From an uncultured Merdimonas sp. (GTDB lineage: Bacteria > Bacillota > Clostridia > Lachnospirales > Lachnospiraceae), in NCBI GenBank assembly GCA_944375725.1, contig CALWAZ010000138.1, positions 1 through 35,529 of the forward strand: DNA of 35,529 nucleotides, written 5' to 3'. A program made the position numbers and the translations under genes. This document shows positions 8,576 through 15,253 of the stretch, piece after piece. Under the pieces are notes generated by a model. That model was not told the DNA's origin. It did not search any database and was given only the letters and a program-made list of their open reading frames with translations. The stretch's first letter is position 1; each line of letters begins with the position of its first letter.

Positions 8576-8830
8576 ATGACCTTCTGTGAACTGCGCGAAA
8601 AAGATATCATCAATATCCGCGACTGCCGGCGTCTGGGCCATGCGTCGGATCTGATCTTCGATCCCAAAAACGGCTGCATTCTGGCTATGGTGACTTCCAC
8701 AAACGAGAAACTCTGGGGCTTCCTGGGAAAGGACAGTGAATGCGAAATCCCCTGGAACAAAATCCGGCAGATCGGACCGGATATTATTCTGGTGGATCTG
8801 GAGCACGATAAGCCGCCCCGCCAGGGGTAA
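8576..8830 (+). CDS. ylmC: YlmC/YmxH family sporulation-associated protein
   Basis: An 84-residue single PRC-barrel-like protein (LREKDIINIRDCRRLGHASDLIFDP, then NGCILAMV and CEIPWNKIRQIGPDIILVD), matching the YlmC/YmxH family. Members are linked to sporulation by context and expression in spore formers, but the biochemical role is unknown. It reads divergently from nrdR although the two are normally co-directional neighbours. A CGGAG Shine-Dalgarno lies about 8 nt upstream of the ATG. CATAGAAT at 8544-8551 resembles a sigma-E -10 (CATACAAT), but the matching -35 is poor. A strong terminator follows. Confidence 0.88.
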   Translation: MTFCELREKDIINIRDCRRLGHASDLIFDPKNGCILAMVTSTNEKLWGFLGKDSECEIPWNKIRQIGPDIILVDLEHDKPPRQG

Positions 8831-8858
8831 AGAGGCAGATGATTTCATAAGCTTTCAT

Positions 8859-8907
8859 AAGCCAGGGACGCCCCGCCGGCTTTCTGCCGGCGGAGCGCCC
8901 CTGGCTT
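8859..8907 (+). terminator. Terminator after ylmC, shared with the convergent M56 gene
   Basis: AAGCCAGGG and CCGCCGG pair with CCGGCGG and CCCTGGCTT, with small internal mismatches and a short CTTTCTG loop. The stem is followed on the plus strand by a T-rich stretch (CTTCCGTTTTTC). The minus side is less T-rich. Confidence 0.75.
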
Positions 8908-8925
8908 ATCCTTCCGTTTTTCTGT

Positions 8926-10695
8926 TCAACTCCCGAGGATCTCCTCCGGCAGCCAGATTCCGCTTCCTTCCGAGATGCCCGGCTGCACCATTCTGGCCGT
9001 AAAATCTCCATCCGAAAAATGAATGGTCACAAGCGCAGAACCATCCTCCTGCATCTGTGTTTCACCCGTTCCTCCCACAAGATGCAGTGCCTCTCTTAAT
9101 CCCTGTTCCGGCGTGGAAAAAGCAGTTCCGTAGTAATCCGGATCCGTGCCCTCCAAATCGTGGGCTGTGAGCGCGGAAGCAAAGCTTTCCATTCCGCCAT
9201 CCTCCGCCAGATAATCCGGCGTCCAGCTCTCATAGGCTTCCATGGCGTCTGCCCGGGATGTAATCTCAAAAAATGTCCTGCATTCCCAGTCTGTCACCTG
9301 CCAGGTGTCTCCTGCAGGCTTCAGCGTCAGATAATCCTTCCAGACCCACCAGAGCGGTTCGCTTGTCATAGCCGGATAAGTGATTTCAGCGGTCAGGATA
9401 TCTCCTTCCCCGATAACTGCCACCGGCGTCCCTGCCAGGAACGGACTGGACCATCCCATGGAAAGGCTTTCTTCTCCGTTTTCATTTACCACCCTTGTGA
9501 TTCCCAGCTCCTCTGCTCTGGCCTGAAGTTCCGGAGAAAGCAGATCATAGACGATTCCCGCCTGCCGGTTCCCGGAGGCGGCCGCCCACAGCTGCACGAA
9601 GGCCTCAAGCCCGTCTTCCTCAGAATAATCTTCCGGATCCCCTTTTACCGCCAGCCAGATACTGGTGGGCCCGTCAGCTCCTCCGATGATGGATACGGCC
9701 TCCTGTCCCGAGGGATTGGAAAGGCCGAACCAGATTCCTGCCGCCGCCAGAAGGAGCGCTCCGATGACTGCCGCCGTCTTTTTCTTTTTGTATTTCAGAA
9801 TCCTGCGGATTCTGCCTTTGACCGGATTCTCCCCAAAGGCCAGTGGACTTCCCGCCGGAAACCCGGCCGGAGCCGCCTGCGCAAGAAGAAAGCTTCCGTA
9901 ATTTTCCTTCTGTTTTTCTCCCACTCTGTCCAGAACACATTCATCGCAGCCCATCTCCATGTCCCGTGCCAAAAGCCGGTAAGAAATCCAGAGAACCGGA
10001 TTGAACCAGTGAAAGACTGCCGCCAGCCAGGCCAGCAGCTTGAACTGATGGTCATGCCTCCGGATATGCATCCTTTCATGCAAAAGCACAAACTCCCTTT
10101 CCTGCTCTGCCAGACCCGCCGGAAGATAAATACAGGGCCGGAAGAAGCCGGTCACAAAGGCAGTGGAAATCTGATCCGATTCATATACGCCCTTCTCTTT
10201 CCGCACGGCCAGGGCTGTCTGCCGGCGGAGGCGCATCCAGGAACCGGCGCTCCAGAGCAGCAGCAAAACCGCGCCGGCTGCCCAAATCAGAAAAAGAACC
10301 GTAATCAGAATCGTTCCATCTGAAGCCCCGGAAACCGCGGCGCCAGACCCGCTTATACCTGCCTGGACTGCCGTTTCCGCCGTCTCTGCCGCTCCTCCGG
10401 CGCCGGACAGAACTCCGTCTGTCCCGAATACGCCCAGCAGACGGGCTGTCTGATAGGAATCCAGCGATACTGTAAGCTGATTCCCATCCGTTCTCATAAA
10501 AGAAAACAGACGGAAAACACTGAAAGGTGACGAATAGGATATGGGACATAATGCCCGGAAAAATACCGCAGTCCATAAAAGGTATGTATATTTCCGTGTC
10601 AAAGAGCTCATCAGAAGCCGGAGAAGAAACACCGGCAGCGCCGCAAGCGCGGCTGCCAGGCTCAGATCAAAAAGCAGTGTCAGCCACTCGTTCAT
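8926..10695 (-). CDS. BlaR1-type M56 membrane metallopeptidase (antirepressor)
   Basis: A 589-residue sensor-protease that would inactivate its BlaI-type partner on stimulation. Membrane helices lie at about 5-27, 36-52 and 128-150. The zinc site is HERMH (206-210) with downstream DMEMGCDECVL supplying the distal Glu. A last helix (308-325) leads to an extracytoplasmic region of about 260 residues. That region is not a penicillin-binding domain, so beta-lactam sensing is not supported. It opens with the curious segment IIGGADGPTSIWLA (336-349) and contains DUF4829-like or NTF2-like stretches that I cannot assign firmly. It overlaps the repressor gene by 4 bp (ATGA), a typical coupled BlaI-BlaR1 layout. 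No beta-lactamase or exporter target lies nearby. Confidence 0.9.
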   Translation of the reverse strand: MNEWLTLLFDLSLAAALAALPVFLLRLLMSSLTRKYTYLLWTAVFFRALCPISYSSPFSVFRLFSFMRTDGNQLTVSLDSYQTARLLGVFGTDGVLSGAGGAAETAETAVQAGISGSGAAVSGASDGTILITVLFLIWAAGAVLLLLWSAGSWMRLRRQTALAVRKEKGVYESDQISTAFVTGFFRPCIYLPAGLAEQEREFVLLHERMHIRRHDHQFKLLAWLAAVFHWFNPVLWISYRLLARDMEMGCDECVLDRVGEKQKENYGSFLLAQAAPAGFPAGSPLAFGENPVKGRIRRILKYKKKKTAAVIGALLLAAAGIWFGLSNPSGQEAVSIIGGADGPTSIWLAVKGDPEDYSEEDGLEAFVQLWAAASGNRQAGIVYDLLSPELQARAEELGITRVVNENGEESLSMGWSSPFLAGTPVAVIGEGDILTAEITYPAMTSEPLWWVWKDYLTLKPAGDTWQVTDWECRTFFEITSRADAMEAYESWTPDYLAEDGGMESFASALTAHDLEGTDPDYYGTAFSTPEQGLREALHLVGGTGETQMQEDGSALVTIHFSDGDFTARMVQPGISEGSGIWLPEEILGS

Positions 10696-11072
10696 CCCTG
10701 CTCCTCCTCTCCCTTTTTCCGGCTTTCATCAATGAGCCTTTTCAGCTCCTCCGCCTCTTCTTCCGTAAGCTTCTTTTCTCCCAGGAAGGCCGCCAGAAAC
10801 CGAGGCAGGGAATGATCAAACCATTTATCCACCACCGCGCGGCTTTCATAGCGCTGCACATCCTCCCGCTTCACCAGCGAAGTCACCGTGGAATTCTCAT
10901 TCCGCAGCATCCCCCTTTCACAGAGTTTTCGAAGCATGGTGTAGGTGGTAGATTTTTTCCAGCCAAGCCTGGGCAGACAGGCCTTATAAAGCTCCGTAGA
11001 GCTTAAGGGCTCCAGCTCCCAGACAATCTCCATCAGCCGGTACTCGGCGTCATACAGTTTCAGTTCCTCCAT
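10692..11072 (-). CDS. BlaI/MecI/CopY family transcriptional repressor
   Basis: A 126-residue winged-helix repressor. The helix-turn-helix spans about residues 8-70 (EYRLMEIVWELEPLSSTELYKA, then GWKKSTTYTMLRKLCERGML) and a dimerisation helix lies at the C-terminus (LTEEEAEELKRLIDESRKKGEEE). The protease-sensitive region of the family, VVDKWFDHSLPRFLAAFLG, is present at about 80-98. It is the first gene of a two-gene operon with the M56 protease and very likely represses that operon, because an 18-bp palindrome lies at the presumed transcription start. Whether it has other targets is unknown. Confidence 0.93.
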   Translation of the reverse strand: MEELKLYDAEYRLMEIVWELEPLSSTELYKACLPRLGWKKSTTYTMLRKLCERGMLRNENSTVTSLVKREDVQRYESRAVVDKWFDHSLPRFLAAFLGEKKLTEEEAEELKRLIDESRKKGEEEQG

Positions 11073-11126
11073 AGCTTTTGTCCTCCCGTTCCTCTTCCAG
11101 GTTTCACTCCGGCAGACGCCGGTGCG

Positions 11127-11188
11127 GGTCTATTGTTCTAAACCGGTCTATTTAAATAAACCTTATCACGGCTTCTCTTTCCTGTCAA
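11127..11188 (-). promoter_or_regulatory. blaI-type operon promoter and palindromic operator
   Basis: Minus strand: -35 TTGACA (11183-11188), then about 17 bp, a poor -10 TAAGGT. Directly after it sits an 18-bp palindrome GGTTTATTTAAATAGACC (11145-11162, one mismatched pair). A second half-site, GGTCTATT on the plus strand, is repeated at 11127-11134, 18 bp from its copy at 11145-11152. The site overlaps the expected start point, the usual place for BlaI/CopY repression, although it is not the classical TACA-TGTA operator. Confidence 0.6.
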
Positions 11189-11276
11189 TTGCTTCCGTTT
11201 ATTTCATCTGCTTTTTCCGTCCGTTCTCCGGGACGGCTGCGGGACAAAACAGATAGGGCTCAAAATCTTGGGACAT

Positions 11277-11307
11277 AAAAAAAAGAACCCTGCGTTCTAC
11301 AGGATTC
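11277..11307 (-). terminator. Terminator of the carD-family gene
   Basis: Minus strand: GAATCCTG pairs with CAGGGTTC (8 bp, one G-U) around TAGAACG, followed by eight T residues (11277-11284). It lies 37 bp past the stop. Confidence 0.85.
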
Positions 11308-11344
11308 CTTTTCATTTTTATCCATCTGTTCTCTGCTGCCGGAA

Positions 11345-11854
11345 TCAATCCCGGCGGACACTGATACGTTCACTGATATACGCTTTGATATTTTCCTTGG
11401 GCTTTTCCAGAGCAATGGAAAGCTCCTCGTACAGCTGCTCCTCTGCCGCATGGAAAAACCGTTCATCCACTGTGGTTGCCTTCTTTCCCTGGGCCTGACG
11501 CTTCTGTCCCCGGAGATAAGAGGTCTTGATAATCCGGATCCATTCTCTGGGATCTCCGCTTTTGATCGCTTCTTTATACTGCCTTTCCCGTTCCTTATCA
11601 TTTTTCTCCCACAGCACCTCGATCTGGGGGATTCCGTCTACCAGGGATTCCGCTTCCTCTCTGGACATCACAGGCCGCATCACCGTCTTTCCGCTGTCCA
11701 CCGGAGTAAACACGGTGCTCCCTTTCTGAAAACAGGGGTGCATCACATAATACAGCCGTCCTTCATCCGATCCCTTCATATCCAGTTCCGTGATTTCCTC
11801 TATTTTACATACACCTTTTGTTCCGTAGACTACATAAGCCCCTTTTTCAAACAT
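11345..11854 (-). CDS. CarD/CdnL family RNA polymerase-binding regulator
   Basis: A 169-residue protein. The N-terminal RNA-polymerase-interacting Tudor-like domain covers residues 1-65 (FEKGAYVVYGTKGVCKIEEI, YYVMHP, STVFTPVDS). A helical C-terminal part continues to the end (REEAESLVDGIPQ, then WIRIIKTSYLRGQKR, FFHAAEEQLYEELSIAL). Family members bind the polymerase beta subunit and stabilise open complexes. Several paralogues are usual in Lachnospiraceae, so this one need not be the essential CdnL. The ATG has an AAGGAGG site 8 nt upstream. The gene is monocistronic, and its leader contains a terminator-like hairpin that may attenuate it. Confidence 0.93.
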   Translation of the reverse strand: MFEKGAYVVYGTKGVCKIEEITELDMKGSDEGRLYYVMHPCFQKGSTVFTPVDSGKTVMRPVMSREEAESLVDGIPQIEVLWEKNDKERERQYKEAIKSGDPREWIRIIKTSYLRGQKRQAQGKKATTVDERFFHAAEEQLYEELSIALEKPKENIKAYISERISVRRD

Positions 11855-11941
11855 GAATCAGCCTCCTTCCTTCTTAATCTGTCATATTTCTTATTGTTTC
11901 CAATATCTTCAAATTCACACCGTTCTGCCGCAAAGCCGCAC

Positions 11942-11973
11942 AAAAAAACCGCGCGCCTGCAGGGCGAAACGGT
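11942..11973 (-). terminator. Terminator-like hairpin in the carD leader
   Basis: Minus strand: ACCG-TTT-CGCC pairs with GGCG-CG-CGGT around CTGCA and runs into TTTTTTT (11942-11948). AACGG-GAA-CCGTT just upstream competes for the 5' arm. No minus-strand gene lies upstream, so this is leader sequence of the carD gene. Confidence 0.4.
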
Positions 11974-11986
11974 TCCCGTTATTTAT

Positions 11987-12016
11987 ATCTTAACAGAAAA
12001 TTTACACTTTTTCTAA
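11987..12016 (-). promoter_or_regulatory. Candidate extended -10 promoter of the carD gene
   Basis: Minus strand: -35-like TTAGAA (12011-12016), 18 bp, TGTTAAGAT giving an extended -10 (TAAGAT at 11987-11992). The 438-bp gap 11855-12292 otherwise holds AT-rich sequence, the hairpin described for the carD leader, and the sigG leader with a CCGGAA/TTCCGG hairpin (12234-12251). I see no gene in it. Confidence 0.4.
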
Positions 12017-12292
12017 CTGATTTTCGTTTCTTTTTTGGTTTTCGTCATTTTGTACTATATAGATTCCTTTATTTTTGTGCATATTTTCAGTATTCATCTC
12101 CGACAGAACATCCGGCTTTTCATCCAGCGCAGCTTTTTCAAAATGTCAAGGACTATTATTTTTTTTATTTTTCCCTGCCCGCGCATAGAAAATTTTCTGC
12201 TGGAAATCTTGTAAGTATCGATAACGCCAGCCGCCGGAAAACAGCTTCCGGACAGCGGACATAAGCACAGCGGACAGGAGGTTTTCATAAGA

Positions 12293-13075
12293 ATGGCACT
12301 GAACAAAGTCGAAATCTGCGGAGTAAACACGGCAAAGCTTCCTCTTCTGAAGCCGGAGGAGAAGGAAGCTCTCTGGGAACGGATTACCCAGGGCGACAAG
12401 GAGGCAAGAGAGCTCTATATCAAGGGGAACCTGCGTCTGGTCTTAAGTGTGATCAAGCGCTTTTCAGCCAGCAGCGAAAACGCGGACGATCTGTTTCAAA
12501 TTGGCTGCATCGGACTTATGAAGGCCATCGACAATTTTGATGACAAACTGGGAGTCAAATTTTCCACCTACGCCGTTCCCATGATTATCGGAGAAATCCG
12601 CCGGTATCTCCGGGACAACAATGCCATCCGGGTCAGCCGCTCCTTACGCGACACCGCTTACAAAGCCATCTACGCCAAGGAAGGGCTGACCCGGAAGAAT
12701 TCCAAGGAGCCTACCATCAGTGAAATCGCGGAGGAGATCGGCATCCCCGATGAGGATATCGTCTTTGCCCTGGACGCAATCCAGAGCCCTGTCAGCCTCT
12801 ATGAGCCGGTCTACACGGAAGGCGGCGATACCCTCTATGTCATGGACCAGATCAGCGATAAAAAGAACCGGGAAGAGCTCTGGATCGAGGAGCTGTCTTT
12901 AAGCGAAGCCATGAAAAGACTCCCGGAGCGGGAAAACTATATCATCTCTCTGCGCTTCTTTGAAGGGAAAACCCAGATGGAGGTGGCGGAGGAAATCGGC
13001 ATCTCCCAGGCCCAGGTCAGCCGCCTGGAGAAAAACGCCCTGAAAAGCATGCGCAGTTATCTGAATCTCGGATAA
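12293..13075 (+). CDS. sigG: Forespore sigma factor SigG
   Basis: Late forespore-specific RNA polymerase sigma factor. The 260 residues begin with the sigma-G hallmark NKVEICGVNTAKLP (the region bound by anti-sigma factors). Region 2 is near-identical to Bacillus (VIKRFSASSENADDLFQIGCIGLMKAIDNFD, KFSTYAVPMIIGEIRRYLRDNN), followed by region 3 (IRVSRSLRDTAYKAI) and region 4 (GKTQMEVAEEIGISQAQVSRLEK). A GGAGG lies 11 nt upstream of the ATG, somewhat far; the conserved N-terminus supports this start. GCATA at 12183-12187 could be a sigma-F/G -35, but the matching -10 spacing is off. It stands alone on the plus strand, separated from sigE, its usual upstream neighbour, by a 5-kb minus-strand block. 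Confidence 0.97.
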   Translation: MALNKVEICGVNTAKLPLLKPEEKEALWERITQGDKEARELYIKGNLRLVLSVIKRFSASSENADDLFQIGCIGLMKAIDNFDDKLGVKFSTYAVPMIIGEIRRYLRDNNAIRVSRSLRDTAYKAIYAKEGLTRKNSKEPTISEIAEEIGIPDEDIVFALDAIQSPVSLYEPVYTEGGDTLYVMDQISDKKNREELWIEELSLSEAMKRLPERENYIISLRFFEGKTQMEVAEEIGISQAQVSRLEKNALKSMRSYLNLG

Positions 13076-13080
13076 AAAAC

Positions 13081-13128
13081 CCGGGAGGGGGCCGCGGAGA
13101 AACTGAAATCTCCGCGGCCCCCTCCCGG
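13081..13128. terminator. Bidirectional terminator between sigG and the ABC-F gene
   Basis: A perfect 20-bp stem (CCGGGAGGGGGCCGCGGAGA with its complement at 13109-13128) around an 8-nt loop. On the minus strand it is followed by GTTTTTTATCC, so it is a good terminator for the ABC-F gene. On the plus strand the T tail is weak, but the stem lies 6 bp past the sigG stop. Confidence 0.85.
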
Positions 13129-13154
13129 TATAACACCTGCCCTTCTCTATGCTT

Positions 13155-14738
13155 CTACCGCAGTTCCACCGTCTTTGTCCCGACCCGCTCCGTAAATGCC
13201 CGGTCATGCTCCACCAGAAGCATCGCAGGCCGGTATTTTCCCAAAAGCTCCTCGATCTGCATCCGGGAAAACACATCGATAAAATTCAGAGGCTCATCCC
13301 AGAGATACAGGTGGGCTCTCTCGCAGAGGCTTCTGGCGATCAGCACCTTTTTCTTCTGTCCTTCACTGTATTCCTCCATTCTTTTTCCAAACTGCCCTCT
13401 CTCAAAATCCAGCTTCCGCAGCAGCGTCAGAAACAGAGAAAGCTCCAGCCCGTACCGCTCCGCGTACTCTGCCAGGCCGCCCCGCAGGTGATCCGTATTC
13501 TGAGGCACATAAGAAATTTTCATGCCGCTGGCTGTCTCTATGGATCCTTCCAGAAAGATTCGCTCCCCGTCCGGGAGAATTTCCGCGGCCTGCCTTAAGC
13601 CTCCGCAGTCTTCCTCCCTGTCTCTGACAGCCTGAATGACCGCCTTCAAAATACTGGATTTTCCACAGCCGTTTCTCCCTTTCAGCACCACGCATTCTCC
13701 GTTTTTCACCTGAAATTCCGTCATCGGCAGCTCTTTGCGGCTCCCATCCGGCAGCGGATAAAAGATACGGACCTCTGAAAGACTCACCAGGGTCTCTCTG
13801 TGATGGCGCAGAGGATACAGCCTCAGCTCCTCCGCTGTCTCCAGATTTTTCAGGAGCCCTTCCTTTTCCTGAACAGCCTGCTCCTGCCGGCGCTCCAGAT
13901 TTTTTCGGCGTCGCTGCATCTTTCTGGACTTTTCCCCTATCAGGGGCCTCCTTCCCTTCAGTACCATTCCCTTCCTTTTCGCCTCGGCGGCGGCCCGTTT
14001 TCCTATCTTCCGGGCTTCCAGATCATCCGCCCACTGTTCCTTCGTCCGGGCAGACTGCTCCAGCCTCCGGATATCCTGCTTCAGCTTTTCATTTTCCGCC
14101 TTCTCCCAGGCGTCTTTACGCTGCCTTTCTTCCCACCAGACCGAGAAATTTCCTCTGTACACCTCAATATTCATCTTGTTGATCACCAGTACATGATCCA
14201 CGCACCGGTCCATAAAGTCCCGGTCATGGGACACCAGTATAAAGCCTTTCTTTCCGCTCAGATACTCCCGGACACTGTCCCGGCCTTCCTGATCCAGATG
14301 ATTGGTGGGCTCGTCAATGAGCAGAAACCGGTTATCCCTGGAAAACAGAACCGCCAGCATCACCTTGGTTCTCTCTCCGTTGCTTAAGGTTCGGAAAGGC
14401 CTGTACAGCACATCCGCGTCCACATGCAGCAGCGTCAGTTCCCGGCAGAGCTTCCAGAACTCATAGTCCGGATGAATCTCTTCCACAATCTCCAGCACGG
14501 TCTTTTCCATATCGCTCACCTCAAAGGGAAAATAGTCAAAGCTTTCCTCCGGGGAAATAGTCCCTCTATACTCATATTTTCCCATCAAAAGCTTCAGAAA
14601 TGTGGTCTTTCCCCGGCCATTCCGGGCGATAAAGCCCAGCTTCCAGTCTGTGTCAATCTGAAAGGACACATCCTCAAAAATATTGTCGGAGCTTCCTTCA
14701 TAGTAAAATGTCAGATGACTGACATTGATAAGTGACAT
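13155..14738 (-). CDS. Lsa/CplR-type ABC-F ribosomal protection protein
   Basis: A 527-residue twin-ATPase ABC-F protein without membrane helices. ATP site 1: Walker A ARNGRGKTT (38-46), signature LSNGE (118-122), Walker B LLIDEPTNHLD, switch His171. An interdomain linker (about 205-300, basic and helical) would reach into the peptidyl transferase centre. ATP site 2: GRNGCGKSS (354-362), signature YSEGQ (457-461), LYLWDEPLNFIDVF, switch His511. DWKLGFIARNGRGKTT and WDEPLNFIDV are the Lsa/Vga/CplR subtype's wording, so protection from lincosamides, streptogramin A and pleuromutilins is the likely role. The ATG at 14738 has GGGAGG 8 nt upstream; the frame extends 32 codons further but only through a terminator. 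A long attenuator leader precedes it. Confidence 0.92.
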   Translation of the reverse strand: MSLINVSHLTFYYEGSSDNIFEDVSFQIDTDWKLGFIARNGRGKTTFLKLLMGKYEYRGTISPEESFDYFPFEVSDMEKTVLEIVEEIHPDYEFWKLCRELTLLHVDADVLYRPFRTLSNGERTKVMLAVLFSRDNRFLLIDEPTNHLDQEGRDSVREYLSGKKGFILVSHDRDFMDRCVDHVLVINKMNIEVYRGNFSVWWEERQRKDAWEKAENEKLKQDIRRLEQSARTKEQWADDLEARKIGKRAAAEAKRKGMVLKGRRPLIGEKSRKMQRRRKNLERRQEQAVQEKEGLLKNLETAEELRLYPLRHHRETLVSLSEVRIFYPLPDGSRKELPMTEFQVKNGECVVLKGRNGCGKSSILKAVIQAVRDREEDCGGLRQAAEILPDGERIFLEGSIETASGMKISYVPQNTDHLRGGLAEYAERYGLELSLFLTLLRKLDFERGQFGKRMEEYSEGQKKKVLIARSLCERAHLYLWDEPLNFIDVFSRMQIEELLGKYRPAMLLVEHDRAFTERVGTKTVELR

Positions 14739-14806
14739 AAAGCATTCCTCCCATGCATCCTGCGCGGTTCCCGGCTGACTGTCTCCGTCCGGTTTTACGC
14801 GCGCAA

Positions 14807-14839
14807 AAAAGGTGCAGGAATACACTTCCTGCACCTTTT
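14807..14839 (-). terminator. Transcription attenuator in the ABC-F leader
   Basis: Minus strand: AAAAGGTGCAGGAA pairs perfectly (14 bp) with TTCCTGCACCTTTT around GTGTA and continues into the T run ending at 14805. It lies 68 bp before the ABC-F ATG and downstream of that gene's promoter, so it must interrupt the ABC-F transcript unless prevented. Confidence 0.85.
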
Positions 14840-15112
14840 ATTCTCTCCCGCACGGTCAAACGCGCCCTCCCCGGCAGAACAGGCGCCCATTTTCTGCCCG
14901 CCTTTTCTCTGCCACGGCCAGACCCGGAGTCGTTTCTTTCCGGATCCTGCTCCTGACGCTTTTGTCTTTCTCAAAGAGAATTCCTTTCAAATGTAAGAAG
15001 ATATTATTCCTGCGCGCATGACAGACCGCTCTCCCAGTCCTTCCGGATCGGATTCGACTCCCGGAATCTCTCCCGGCCTCTGCCTTCTGCCATGCTTTTT
15101 TCAGTTCCTGAA

Positions 15113-15133
15113 TCAGCAGGTAATAATAATCAT
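15113..15133 (-). CDS. Six-codon leader peptide ORF of the ABC-F gene
   Basis: Minus strand ATG at 15133 reads MIIITC then TGA. GAGGTG lies 5 nt upstream of the ATG, an excellent ribosome-binding site. It starts about 25-30 nt after the predicted transcription start. The stop codon sits in a small hairpin CCTG-CTGATT-CAGG. Short leader ORFs with their own ribosome-binding site are how drug-stalled ribosomes switch attenuators of many antibiotic-resistance genes, so a sensing role is inferred; the peptide itself is probably unstable. Confidence 0.5.
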   Translation of the reverse strand: MIIITC

Positions 15134-15166
15134 TCTTACACCTCTTTTCTTTTATTTTCCATCTCC

Positions 15167-15195
15167 ACTATAAAGCAGGAAACAGGCCCTGTCAA
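15167..15195 (-). promoter_or_regulatory. Sigma-A promoter of the ABC-F leader
   Basis: Minus strand: perfect -35 TTGACA (15190-15195), 17-bp spacer, -10 TATAGT (15167-15172). It yields a leader of about 420 nt (14739-15160) holding the six-codon ORF, possible stems GGCAGAA/TTCTGCC and TTCCGG/CCGGAA, and the attenuator. The rest of the 515-bp gap 14739-15253 shows no gene. Confidence 0.8.
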
Positions 15196-15253
15196 GAGGC
15201 AGTATTCCCTATTCCGGCTTTCGGAGAATGGCCGTATATGCCTCCGGGGAACT

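Noticed and set aside
12183..12211. Sigma-F/G promoter for sigG (GCATA ... GGAAATCTT)
   Set aside because: The -35-like GCATA is good but the spacing is 14 bp and the -10 matches poorly; mentioned in the gene entry only.
14739..14834. N-terminal extension of the ABC-F protein by 32 codons
   Set aside because: The extra codons begin inside the attenuator hairpin and lack a ribosome-binding site, whereas MSLINVSHLTF has GGGAGG and aligns with Lsa-type N-termini.
15010..15100. A 29-codon ORF (MAEGRGRERF...) in the ABC-F leader
   Set aside because: Its upstream AGGAA is too far from the ATG and the peptide is arginine-rich noise; the six-codon ORF has a far better ribosome-binding site. Not fully excluded.
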